64,000 nt of DNA from contig NC_089425.1 in the NCBI RefSeq assembly GCF_013426205.1, positions 4,464,001 through 4,528,000 on the forward strand, given 5' to 3'. Of this stretch, positions 13,301 to 24,858 are shown one piece after another (the first letter of the stretch is position 1; each line of letters starts with the position of its first letter). The position numbers and the translations under genes were made by a program. The DNA comes from Metarhizium brunneum (taxonomy: Eukaryota > Ascomycota > Sordariomycetes > Hypocreales > Clavicipitaceae). Under the pieces are notes generated by a model, which was not told where the DNA came from, ran no database searches, and saw nothing but the letters and a program-made list of their open reading frames with translations.

Positions 13301-16300
13301 TAATATTATATATATATATTTTTTATAGTTTTTTAGGGTTTTAAAGAAAATTAATATATTATTAAAATATATTATTATAAAGTTATTTAAATATTTTTAT
13401 AGTATATTATTAATTATTTTTTAAAATATTACTAATATATTAATAAGCCTTATTAATATTATTAAATATTTAAATAATTTAAATTTTATTTTAAAAGCTA
13501 TTATTTATTTATAACCTTTTTTTATTTAAATTAAATTATATACTTCTTTTAAGTTTATTATAATAAACTAATTTATATTATATAATTAGTTTTATAATTC
13601 TAATATTAATAATAATAGTATTTTATTTTTTATAGTAATTATATTTAATTATTAATAATTTATTATTAATTATAATTTTTTATTTTTTTTTAAAATAAAT
13701 ATAACTAGGTATTTAGCTTTTAATATTAATACTTTAATATAACTTTTTACTAATATTTTATTAATATATTTTTATAATATTTTAAGTTTTTTTATATTTA
13801 AATTATAAATTTTATAAAATATTATTAACTTTTTATTTATTAGTTTAATTTTATAATTCTATTAATTATATTTAAGTAATTTAATTTTTAATTTTTTTAT
13901 AAATAATTTTTTATATTTTTAGTATTTTTTAGGGATATTTTTAAGTTTTTTTTTTTTTATTATTAAGCTTTTATTATTTTTATTATTTTTATTTTTTTTT
14001 TTTTTTAAGTTTTTTATTTATATTTATAAGATTTTTTCTTAAAGTAATAATAGTTTTTTAGATTTTAGCTTTTATTTTTTTATTATTTATTATTATTTAT
14101 ATTTTAGTTTATAATATTATTAAAATTATTATAATAAATTTAATTATTTTTTTTTATACTTATTATTTTTATATTATTTATTTATTATTATTAGTTTTTA
14201 AATAATTTACTTAAAGGTTTTTTTTTTTAAAACTTTATTTATAAATTAAATTATAATAAAATTTTATTTTTTCTTTTAAAATTTATTAATTTTATTAGCT
14301 TAAAGTTTTATTTTACTTTAATTAGCTTATTTTTTAGTTAATTAATAAGTTACTTTTTTATAATTATAAGTACTTTAATATTAGGTTATATTTTAATATA
14401 TTTATAATATTAAGTTAAATTACTTCTAAATAACCTTAAATTTATACTTTAAAATAATTAGTTTTTTAATTAATAATTTTATTATTATAAGTAAAAAGTT
14501 TTCTTTTAATATTAATTAACTTATATAATACTTTTTTATATTTTTATAGTAATTAATAATAATTTATAACTTTAAGTAAAATATAATTACTTATTATATT
14601 ATTATTTATAAGTATATAAATATAATATTTTATAATTTTAATATTTAATATTATTTTATTATTTTATTTATTTTAGATTATATTAAAGGTTATTAGTATT
14701 TTTCTTTTTATATTAATTTATAGCTTTTTTATAAATAATATATTTTATTTTTTAAGTTTTTTAGAATAAATTTTTTTATAATTTATTATTTTATTTCTTA
14801 GTATTATTTTATAAGTCTAGTTTTATTTTATAAGTACTTAAAATAAAACCTATTATTAAATATTTAATATAAGTAATTATAAATTTAGTTTTTTATTTTT
14901 TTATACTTTTTATATTTTAAGTTATTATAGTTTATTATATATTTCTTATTATATTTAGGGTTAAACTTTTATTTATTATATTATTTATTTAGATTTTATT
15001 TATTATAATATATTAATTTTATAATTTTTTTAGGGTTTTTTTATTTAAGTATATTTAATATTTATTATATTTATTTATATATTATTAGTATTTTATATTA
15101 TTATTTATATTATTTTTTAGCCTTATTTATTATATATTTTAAATAATTTAATAGTAAATATATTATATAATTTTTTATTTTATATTAAAATAACTTAAAT
15201 AATAACTTTTTTTTATATATTAAGATTTTTCTTTTATATATATATTAATATTATTACTTATTTTATATATATATATATAATTAATATATATTTAATTTAT
15301 ATATATTTATAAGATTTATATAAGCTTAGTATTTAATAGGTATATTTAAATTAGGTTCTAAGATTATTATTTAATTATTATTAATTATTTTTATTTTTTA
15401 TTTTAGGAATTTTTATTTAAAGTATAATATTTTAATTAAATATCCTTTTATTTTAATTAAAAATATATCTAATTATATTTTAACTATAAAATATACTTAA
15501 TATATTATAAATATATATAATACTTATATTAATTATATATAATTTTTATATTTTAGTAAAAGTTTAAGGTTATTTTCTTTTTCCTTTTTTAGGTATTATA
15601 ATATTAGGTTTTTTAGTATTATAATAGTATTTATTATAATAATAAAAATTATAAAATATTTTCTTATTAATATAAAAAAATATTATTATATAGCTTATTT
15701 TTATATAGTTATTAGCTTTATTAGTATTTTTTTCTTATTTTATTTATTTTTAAATACTTTTAAAGTATTTAGAATTATATTATTATTATTAATACTTATA
15801 TTTTTTATTTTATTTTTTAATTTATTAAAGGTAATAAAAATTTATATATTTTACTTTTTTTTATATTATTATTTCTTTTAAATTTTTCTTACTTTTATTT
15901 ATTATTATACTTAATTAAAAATTTCTTAATATAAGTTTTTATTTAAATATTTTAATAACTTTAATTTATAAAGTTTTTTTTATTTTATTATTATAAAAGT
16001 TTTTTTTTTATTAATTATTTATTTTATTTTTTTTATACTAATTATTTAGTTATTTATAGCTTATTTTTTATAAAGTTTATAATTTTTTTTTTTTAGTTTT
16101 TTTAGCTTTTTTAAAAAAAAAAATTTTTTTTATTTATTACTTATATAAATATAATAATTATTATTATAATAAAAAGTTTAATTAAGGTTTTTATATTTTA
16201 CTTTTAGTTTAATAATTTTATTTTTTTATTAATTAATAATATTAAGCTATTTTTTACTTTTTTTTAGTATTAGCTTTTATTTTTTCTTAGGTTTTTTATA

Positions 16301-17277
16301 TTTATTAGTAAAATATCTTAGTTTTTTATAATTATAATATTTTCTTTTTCTTATTATTTTTTTTAATAATATTAAGCTTTATTTATCTAAGGTTAAAAGT
16401 ATAATTATAAGTAATAGGTTTTTTTTATTTTCTTTTTTAATTTACTTATTATTTTTTTTTTTTATAAGATTTTAAGTTTTTTTTTTTATTACTTTTATAT
16501 ATATTATTAATATTATTTATTATTAATTTAAATTATTATTATTATATAATTTAAAAAGTTATTTAATATATTTTTTTTATATAATTTATTTTTAATTTCT
16601 TTTTTTAATTCTTTAAAAAAAGCTAATATAAGTAGCTTATTTTTTTAGTTTAATATTAAAGTAACTTATCTAAAATATACTATATAATCTAATATAAATT
16701 CTTTTTATTTAAGTTAATTTATATAAATAATTATAATTTTTATTTTATTAATTAACTTAAATATTTTTTTAATTACTTTTTTAAATTTTTTATAATTAAT
16801 AAATATTTTTTTTATTTTATTTTTTTAATTATTTTTTATATTAATAAAATAATTTTATATAATTAATTTAAATTATATAAGTATAATATTTATTATATAT
16901 TTTTTAGTATATAATACTTTTACTTATATATTAATTAACTTATTTAAGTAGAATTAATAATATATTTTAAGCTAAGTTAAGAATTCTTAAAGTATTTTTA
17001 GGTTATTATTATAAAGGTTTAATACTTTAAGTTTAATAATTTCTCTTAAGTTTTTTTATTTTAATATAAGTATTTAATATTTAAAGCTAAGTTACTTAAT
17101 TTATTAGTATAATTATATAAATTTATTTATAATATTTTAGGGTTTAAGGCTTTAAGATTTTTAAAGTATTAATAATATAATTACCTTAAATAAAGTAGAT
17201 ATTATAAGTATTATTTTAATAATTATTAAATATTACTTAAAGTAATATAATAGTTATTTAAATAAAAGCTTTTAATA

Positions 17278-17713
17278 TATAATAACTAAAATTCCTAAAA
17301 AATAAACTAATTATAATTTATATTAATAAAATAACTAAGGTAATTAATTTAAGTAATTAGGTATTATATTAATAATAAGTTATAAATTATAACTAAATAA
17401 TTAAAGTTAAAAAGTTATAAATAAAGCTTATTTAATATAATAATTAGTATTAAAAGCTAAAAAACTAAAAGCTATTTATAAAGTAAATTTAAGAGTTTTT
17501 ATATATTATAATTACTAGTTATTATAAAGGTAAGTATTCTTAATACTTACTTTTAAATACTAGTAAGTATTATATATATTTACTTATAATAACTAAGTAT
17601 TTTTCTTATTAGTCTTATTATACTAACTAATATTTTATAGCTTATTATACTTATACTGCCTGGCAGCTCTATATAGCCGGCCTAACTTGCAGCCTACATA
17701 CTGGGTTGTAATA
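17278..17713. repeat. Right LTR of E2
   Basis: This is the partner of 9912-10347. Its terminal part (about 17655-17710) keeps GC-containing sequence such as CTGCCTGGCAGC and GCCGGCC, so it is much less mutated than its partner. Confidence 0.75.
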
Positions 17714-19077
17714 TATAATTAGTACTAAAAAAGGTAATAAGCTTAATATAAGTAAATTACCTATTATAATTTTAGGGATTAAAGTTAATAAGCCTAAAAA
17801 AATAATAAAAAAGCTATTATTATAAAAAATATTAATAAGAAAAAAAATATATTATTAAAAGCTAAAAATATTAAAAAAGTTAATAAATTTAATAAAGTAA
17901 TTAAAAAAATAAAAAAAAAAAAGAAATAAAAGAGAAAATTAAGAAAAATATTATAAAACTAGTTAATAAAAAGTAGCTTTATATTATAGTTTTCCTTTTT
18001 ATTATAAAAAGCTTTTTTTATTTTTTTTTTTAATTTATTAAAAAAAGTAAAAATTTATATATTTTATTTTTTTTATATTATTATTTTTTTTAAATTTTTT
18101 TTATTTTTATATATTATTATATTTAATTAAAAAAATTTTAATATAAATTTTTATTTAAATATTTTAATAATTTTAATTTATAAAATTCTTTTTATTTTAT
18201 TATTATAAAAGTTTTTTTTTTATTAATTATTTATTTAATTTTTTTTATATTAATTATTTAATTATTTATAGCTTATTTTTTATAAAATTTATAATTTTTT
18301 TTTTTAGTTTTTTTAATTTTTTTAAACAAAAAATTTTTTAAAAATTATTTATATAAATATAATAATTATTATTATAATAAAAGGTTTAATTAAGGTTTTT
18401 ATATTTTACTTTTAATTTAATAATTTTATTTTTTTATTAATTAATAATATTAAATTATTTTTTATTTTTTTTTAATATTAACTTTTATTTTTTTTTAAGT
18501 TTTTTATATTTATTAATAAAATATTTTAGTTTTTTATAATTATAATATTTTTTTTTTATTTTTTTTAATAATATTAAGCTTTATTTATTTAAAATTAAAA
18601 GTATAATTATAAATAATAAGTTTTTTTTATTTTTTTTTTAATTTATTTATTATTTTTTTTTTTTTATAAAATTTTAATTTTTTTTTTATTATTTTTATAT
18701 ATATTATTAATATTATTTATTATTAATTTAAATTATTATTATTATATAATTTAAAAAGTTATTTAATATATTTTTTTTATATAATTTATTTTTAATTTTT
18801 TTTTTTAATTTTTTAAAAAAAAGTTAATATAAGTAATTTATTTTTTTAATTTAATATTAAAATAACTTATTTAAAATATATTATATAATTTAATATAAAT
18901 TTTTTTTATTTAAATTAATTTATATAAATAATTATAATTTTTATTTTATTAATTAATTTAAATATTTTTTAATTATTTTTTTAAATTTTTTATAATTAAT
19001 AAATATTTTTTTTATTTTATTTTTTTAATTATTTTTTATATTAATAAAATAATTTTATATAATTAATTTAAATTATA

Positions 19078-19907
19078 TTAATATTTAATTAATTTACTTT
19101 ATAATTAAATAAAATTATATATATAATATTAATATTATATAAATATAAAATCTAAAATAATATTAGGTTATATTAGGCTAAAAATAATAAAAAACTAAAA
19201 AAGTAAATTATTTATATATTATAATATATTAAATATATTAATATAATTAGTATTATATTATAGCTTACTAGTTATAGCTACCTTATAATAGCCTTAGCTA
19301 TTATTATATAATTAAACCTTATATATTATTATAACTTTATAGCTATAACTTATACTAAGTTATACTAAAAACCTAAAATACCTATATATATAATATATTT
19401 ATAAGGTTTTTCTTGTATTTTAAGTTAATTTTATATTTAAGTTATTTACCTTTTCTGCTATTAAAACCTTATTAATATAAGCCTTTACGGAACAAGATTA
19501 ATTAGACCGGCTTATTAATAATAATATAGGTAAAAGTACTAAAAAGCCTAATATAAGTAGGTTACTTATTATAATTTTTAAAGGTTAAAGCTAATAAGGC
19601 CTAGTAGGTAATATAGCTATTAATAAATTAAAAGCTTTTTATAATAAAAAAAATACTTACTTTAAAGCTAAAAATCTTAATTTTATAAAAATTAAAAAGG
19701 TTATAATAATAATTAAGAATTTAAAAAAAAAGGCTTTTAAAAATATTAAACTAAAATATAATATTAAAAAAGCTATAAAACTAGCTATAAAAAAAGCTAA
19801 TAAAGCTAGTAAAGCTAAGGCTAAAAAGGCTAAAAAGGCTAAAAAGGCTTATAAGGCCTAAGCTACCAAATAAATTTATATTAGTAGTTTTACCTTTTCT
19901 AAAAGGG
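19078..19907 (+). mobile_element. D-family short element (copy D2)
   Basis: This 830-bp element in E1 is flanked by the 13-bp duplication AATTTAAATTATA (19065-19077 and 19908-19920). The empty target is seen in E2 at about 16865. It has the same ends as D1 but a different stretch in the middle (about 19465-19550), so the copies are not simple duplicates. Confidence 0.65.
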
Positions 19908-20320
19908 AATTTAAATTATATAAGTATAATATTTATTATATATTTTTTAATATATAATACTTTTATTTATATATTAATTAACTTATTTAAGTAAAATTAA
20001 TAACATATTTTAAGTTAAATTAAGAATTTTTAAAGTATTTTTAGGTTATTATTATAAAGTTTTAATATTTTAAGCTTAATAATTTTTTTTAAGTTTTTTT
20101 ATTTTAATATAAGTATTTAATATTTAAAGCTAAATTACTTAACCTATTAATATAATTATATAAGTTTAATTATAAAATCTTAAAGTTTAAGGTTTTAAGA
20201 TTTTTAAAGTATTAATAATATAATTATTTTAAATAAAATAAGTATTATAAGTATTATTTTAATAATTATTAAATATTACTTAAAGTAATATAATAATTAT
20301 TTAAATAAAAGCTTTTAATA

Positions 20321-20766
20321 TATAATAACTAAGATTTTTAAAAAATAAACTAATTATAATTTATATTAATAAAATAACTAAAATAATTAATTTAAGTAAT
20401 TAATTATTATATTAATAATATATTATAAATTATAATTAAGTAATTAAAGTTAAAAAGTTATAAATAAAGCTTATTTAATATAATAATTTATATTAAAAGC
20501 TAAAAAGTTAAAATTTATTTATAAAATAAATTTAAAAGTTTTTATATATTATAATATTTACTTATTATTTATTAAAATCTTAATAAATTATAATTATATA
20601 TATATTATTAGTTTATTTAAAGTTTATTAAATAATTAATAAACTCTCTTTTATTAATAGCTTATTTTAACTATTAATTTATTATTTATTATACTTATACT
20701 ATTTTATAGCTTATATAGCCGGCCTAACTTGTAACTTACACTGCAGCTTATAACTAGGTTATAATA
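20321..20766. repeat. Right LTR of E1
   Basis: This 446-bp partner of 2021-2466 is preceded by the same internal-end sequence that precedes the right LTR of E2. It is followed by the target duplication GTTAT. Confidence 0.75.
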
Positions 20767-21587
20767 GTTATACTTTAGCTTTATATTTTTAAAAGCCTTT
20801 TTTTTTATATTCTTAATAACCTTATTATTTTTCTTAATTTTTATTAAGTTAGGATTTTTAGTTTTATAATAATTATTCTTTTTATTATAAAAAGCTTTTA
20901 ATCTAGTATTAATTATATTACCTTTTAAGTTTTATTAGCTTTTAACCCCTAAAAGTTATAATAAGTAACTTATTTATATTAGGCTTTTTATTATACTTGG
21001 TTATCTTATTATTATTAATAAGCTAGTCTAGTTAATTTTATTTTATAAAAGCTTATATTAATAGGTGTATACTTTATATATAATAGTTTATAAATAGCTA
21101 TAATAGATATTAATAAGTACTTATAAGAAATATATATATATAGGGGTAATAACTTATAATTAGTTATATTATTATAGTAAGATTTTAATAGTAAAAAAGG
21201 TAAATAACTTAGATAAAAAGGAATAAAACTAACTTAAAATATAGGTAAAACTATATAAATATATTATATATATAGGTATTTTAGGTTTTTAGTATAACTT
21301 AATATAAGTTATAAGCATAAAGTTTACTTTTATAATAATAATAGCTAAGGCTATTATAAGATAGCCTTAGCTAGTAGCTACAGTATAATACTAATTATAC
21401 TAATATATTTAATATATTATAATATATAAATAATTTACTTTTTTAATCTTTTATTATTTTTAGCCTAATATAGCCTAATATTATTTTAGATTTTATGCTT
21501 ATATAATACCTATATTATATATATAATTTTATTTAATTATAAAGTAAATCAATTATAAATTAAAAATTAATATTAATATAATTTATA
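20767..21587 (-). mobile_element. D-family element (copy D3), right part
   Basis: D-family sequence resumes directly after the right LTR of E1 and its GTTAT duplication, and ends at the ATTAATATTAAT-type terminus near 21580. With 1908-2020 it makes one D element into which E1 was inserted. Confidence 0.6.
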
Positions 21588-21714
21588 TAATTAGACTTTT
21601 CCCCTGAATAATAGCCCTAATAATTTTATTTTAATACTACTAAAACCTAGCTTTCTTACTTTTAATTATTACTAATATTACTATTATATTAACCTATTAT
21701 AATACTTTTAATGT

Positions 21715-22539
21715 TTATATAAAATAAGCGTTGACGCCAAGGAATGATACGTTCTGTCTGGACGTCCAAACGTCAAAAGTAAATTGGATCATGCTCCTCG
21801 CTTTCTGAAGGAGAACTTTCACAGGACCAAGAGCTCGTTTGTACTCTTTGGCAAGGAGATTTACTAGGGTCCTGTCGCTTGGTATCTGTCCTTCTTGCAG
21901 ACAGGGGTTGTTGTAGAGTAACAGCCGCTTGAAGCGGCCGGAATTGACCAGGTTGAATGGCAGGTTATGGTAAGTAAGCCAGGGCAGAAGTAGTAGCTGA
22001 TTCATCGCTGGGTCAAACAAAGTGTGCAGATTGCTAAGGAGACTCTGGTCTCGAGGATTTGTCGTATCAGCGCGCAGCATATCAAGCATATTTCGTCTTG
22101 CAGCCCCAGTTCCATTGATGACCTCTTTAAGTGCACCAGCTGGCCGGACGACCTTGTGTTCCCTTCTGAGATGGCGAACAATGCTCCTAGCCGTGGATGT
22201 AATGAACGTGTAACGCGCGGCTTTTATTTTGTTGCGAAGGAAGCATCTTTCGCAGACCTATACAATCTTATGCGGCTCAGTACCATGGTCTTTCATGCTG
22301 AAGCCATATTTCCACCACCATGTTTGTTCTCGAGAAGGGTCATGGCATATTATGAAGTTTGGAAATCGCTTGAATCTTTCTGTCGTCCATGTTTGATAGT
22401 CCGGGAATCCGCTGGGGTCATGAGCACTGGAGGTTGAATTGTTCGACGGGTCGGAAGGTGGCGGTGCCGAGGAAATGTCATCCGTGTCGTCGTCAAAGGA
22501 GTCTATTTGAATTGAACAATCCATTATTCGTTGTCGCAA
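21715..22539 (-). pseudogene. hAT-family transposase, N-terminal fragment
   Basis: On the minus strand a reading frame starts at 22539 and runs to 21715, with one nonsense codon (TAG at 22258-22260). The frame carries a BED-type zinc finger after the stop: Cys-x2-Cys (VCERC), then the histidine pair in HLRREH. It then runs into the start of the hAT core, ending [20 protein letters not shown], where hAT transposases lead into the RNase H-like catalytic domain. The catalytic domain and hAT dimerisation region are missing. The frame is cut exactly at the edge of the A+T-rich block. The TAG is one G-to-A step from TGG, which fits light RIP. Confidence 0.7.
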
Positions 22540-23452
22540 AACAGAACAGAGATATTATATGCAATACCAAGTATTACAAGCAACCCCTTTTTATCAAGTC
22601 CCATTCTAATTAGAATTATTGCAAATGTCTCAAACCAATTTGCTGTCGATGCCAGAGGCGTGATTCCGACAGGTTTCCCACATATTTTTTTTGGTCCGTA
22701 TCAGCGACTTCGCTGCGATAGCGATGGCCCTACCCGGGACATCTTACCGCATACGCCGATCGACGATCAAATCGATCGTTATGGTTACTTGCACTATGTG
22801 CTTAATGAAAGACATATTGGCAAGGAGACGGGAAAGCAGCGAGGAGCGCATAATCTGGTAGAAGCGATTTGGCTTATAGATCTAATCAATGAGTGGACTA
22901 AGGATACCGCCCACAAGATGTCGTCCCTGGCTCAGCTAGCAGGAGCTCAATTGTCGTGGCCGGAAGGGCTTCGGGCGGTATGCAGTCCGTTTCTATTAGG
23001 GCACAGAAGGAATAACCTTGAGGAGCGAAAAGACGAGGCATATTAATGTTGTTGACAGGGAGGACAGTTGAAGCGGGCTCCTTCGTTAGCGTGCTTGTTT
23101 TCGTCGCAGTAGCTGCAGCATCAGAGCTCCCGGGTGGCTGCCGGATAACGTTGCTTCAGTTCGTTGAACAAGCAGACTTGACGAAGTTTCTGGATGTCAT
23201 AAAATCATTGATATCAGTAGTTTGAGAGGGTGGCTGGGAAGACTTCTAAAGACAAATAACATGAACCCTTCTAAGGATAGAGAAAAAGAAAACAATAAGC
23301 AATTTTCAGACAGAAGCTTGATCAAGAATGCGTCTCATAACGTGACGACACAGTGTTGCAAACCTATCTATGTAACCTCTGTCATAAAAACGTCACCCGA
23401 AAGGATCCAAGCGCAACCCCTGAAACACATACACTGTAGTCCAAAGAAAGGC
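22540..23452. other. Intergenic, no supported gene
   Basis: A 171-codon open frame on the plus strand (22531-23046) overlaps the start of the hAT relic. It has no recognisable domain and no splice or start context to support it. The repeat-related motif TCTCATAACGTGAC occurs at about 23332-23346. Confidence 0.5.
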
Positions 23453-24858
23453 TTACGTATTGTTATTATCATCATAATGTACAGACCAGTCAACGGTCTT
23501 TTGGATAACTTTTGCATCGGCTATAGTACGGCCTGTTGTCCTTGACTCGATCTTGCTCTTAGAACTAACATGGGATGGAGCACTGAAAAAAAGGGTGGGT
23601 GCTAGGCTTTGTTCATCTTCAGCTGGGAATGGCACGGTGTGATTACCCTGCGTGTTGCTATGTACCAGATTCCGAAGCCGATAGCTGTGTTGTCGGTCCC
23701 TCTGTCCTCCAGATCTGCTCGAGCAGATGGTCAAATTGCGCACATCGATGCCTATGCCAGTGTGAAAGCTCTTGAGAAACGGCATTAAAGTAATCGCAAG
23801 AGCAGTCATGATGGAGTAGCCTAGGATAACTTGCTGCCAAACCAGAGGTGAGATAACGTGCAATGCAGGGTTGGAGCTTGAAGCGAATGATGACAATGCT
23901 GAGGTATATATTGCCGTGAAAGCTGGGCAGCTGTAATACTTGTACATCAGCGTCTCTGTCTTGCTTCTATACACACCGCTGTACTCACATAATTCTCAAT
24001 CCAAGCAGAAGGGTTAGCGTTACTCTAAGCCTTTTTTGCATTTGCAAAGACCAAGTAATGGAACAGAATGTGCATAGTATGCAGAGTTCCGTGATACCGT
24101 CCATAATCTTATCGCTATCCAACGCCATACCTATGAGATCGAGTTAGCCAGCACATACATGCGATAAGCGGCTTAGACAGACAACCAACCTGGCCGCTGC
24201 AACGCCTGTGGCTCTCGACCTGAAGATTGTCGAGAGAGCAGCCGACACTAAATGTGAGAAGTGAAGCTAGGGCGGCTATCCCGATCGTGATACGCATCAT
24301 GCAAATTTTCCGGACCGTTTCCATTTTCGCTGCTACTAGTCGCTCCGTAGTTAGGAGTACAGCAAGCTTTGCTGTATAGAAGGAGCAGATAAACAGGCCT
24401 TCTGAAACGAGAAAAAGCTGTGCAATAGATAGTCTGTTACAATTTGACTCTGAAGGCTCTCAGTTATTGTGTAGCATACTTGACCGGATTTAGACTGGTA
24501 TGCTCCTCTCACCAACTTTTTGGATGTTCCTAAGCCAAGAGTCATTCCAGTAAAGACTGTAATGTACTGTGCGGTACTAAGAATAACAGCCGCAATACCA
24601 GCGTAGTCATCCCGGCCTAGCATATGTCTTCGAACATACAGACGCGCACTGAATGTCAAGACGACGAAAATCAGACTTAGAATAGCCGCTATCCAGAGCA
24701 AACCTCGACGGTCGTCCTGTAATAATGGAGAAAACGCTGGTGAAGTCGATGCTATTCTGAAAGCAAACCGTACTGTCGCCCAAGTATGGTTTAGAAAATC
24801 GAGGCGATACAGAGCCAGGAGCTGCAGCACTATAGATGCTGTCCGGGAGAGCCGACAT
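23453..24858 (-). CDS. Pth11-like / fungal rhodopsin-domain integral membrane protein
   Basis: The protein is about 392 residues and is assembled from five exons: 24858-24769, 24716-24496, 24433-24186, 24130-23989 and 23930-23453. Introns are 52-62 nt, and some donors are non-standard (GTTTGC, GTCTAA). It shows the family pattern: acidic N-terminus then LLWIAAILSLIFVVLTFSARLYVRR, an RDDYAG loop, LFLVSEGLFICSFYTAKLAVLL, a cysteine-bearing extracellular loop (SVGCS, RRCSGQ), DGITELCIL, and QQVILGYSIMTAL near the end of the seven-helix region. A hydrophilic tail rich in Ser, Thr and Arg follows. Pth11-type proteins are plasma-membrane receptors or sensors of surface cues in fungi. The ligand is unknown. 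It is the first intact gene beside the A+T-rich block. Confidence 0.7.

Larger units (their letters stand above)
9912..17713. mobile_element. Inner RIP-mutated LTR retrotransposon E2, full length
   Basis: This 7802-bp element is bounded by 436-bp LTRs (9912-10347 and 17278-17713) and the 5-bp duplication TATAA (9907-9911 and 17714-17718). It lies inside C3, which lies inside E1, so it is the youngest insertion in this stack. It carries more residual C and G than E1, especially in the last 60 bases of the right LTR (17650-17710). No protein-coding frame remains. Confidence 0.75.
9418..18011 (+). mobile_element. C-family short element (copy C3), split by E2
   Basis: The left part (about 9418-9911) and right part (17714-18011) match C1 continuously across the point where E2 is inserted. 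E1 sequence resumes at about 18012, colinear with E2 at about 15800. The outer ends lie in T-rich sequence, so the target duplication of C3 itself cannot be fixed to the base. Confidence 0.6.
2021..20766. mobile_element. Outer RIP-mutated LTR retrotransposon E1, broken by nested insertions
   Basis: The element is bounded by LTRs at 2021-2466 and 20321-20766 and by the target duplication GTTAT (2016-2020 and 20767-20771). Its interior is colinear with element E2 and is interrupted by C2 (5983-6562), D1 (7258-8150), C3 plus E2 (about 9418-18011) and D2 (19078-19907). Subtracting these insertions and their target duplications leaves about 7.80 kb, against 7802 bp for E2. No gag or pol frame survives, so the superfamily (Ty1 or Ty3 type) cannot be stated. 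Confidence 0.75.
1..21714. other. RIP-type A+T-rich, gene-free tract of nested dead transposons
   Basis: This block is overwhelmingly A and T, and no open frame of useful length survives on either strand. The remaining C is found mostly before T or C, and CA/TG dinucleotides are nearly absent over long stretches (for example 3000-5900). That is the residue expected after CpA-to-TpA mutation by RIP. The same segments recur several times at different levels of decay, which allowed the nested elements listed below to be delimited. Bases 1-249 and about 21588-21714 could not be assigned to an element. The change to ordinary base composition at about 21715 is abrupt. Confidence 0.9.

Noticed and set aside
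1..21714. Possibility that the A+T-rich block is mitochondrial DNA or a centromere
   Set aside because: No mitochondrial genes or RNAs, and the structure is explained by LTR elements with target duplications; a centromere cannot be excluded but nothing here demonstrates one.
22531..23046. 171-codon plus-strand open frame
   Set aside because: No recognisable domain, overlaps the start of the hAT relic, no promoter or splice support.
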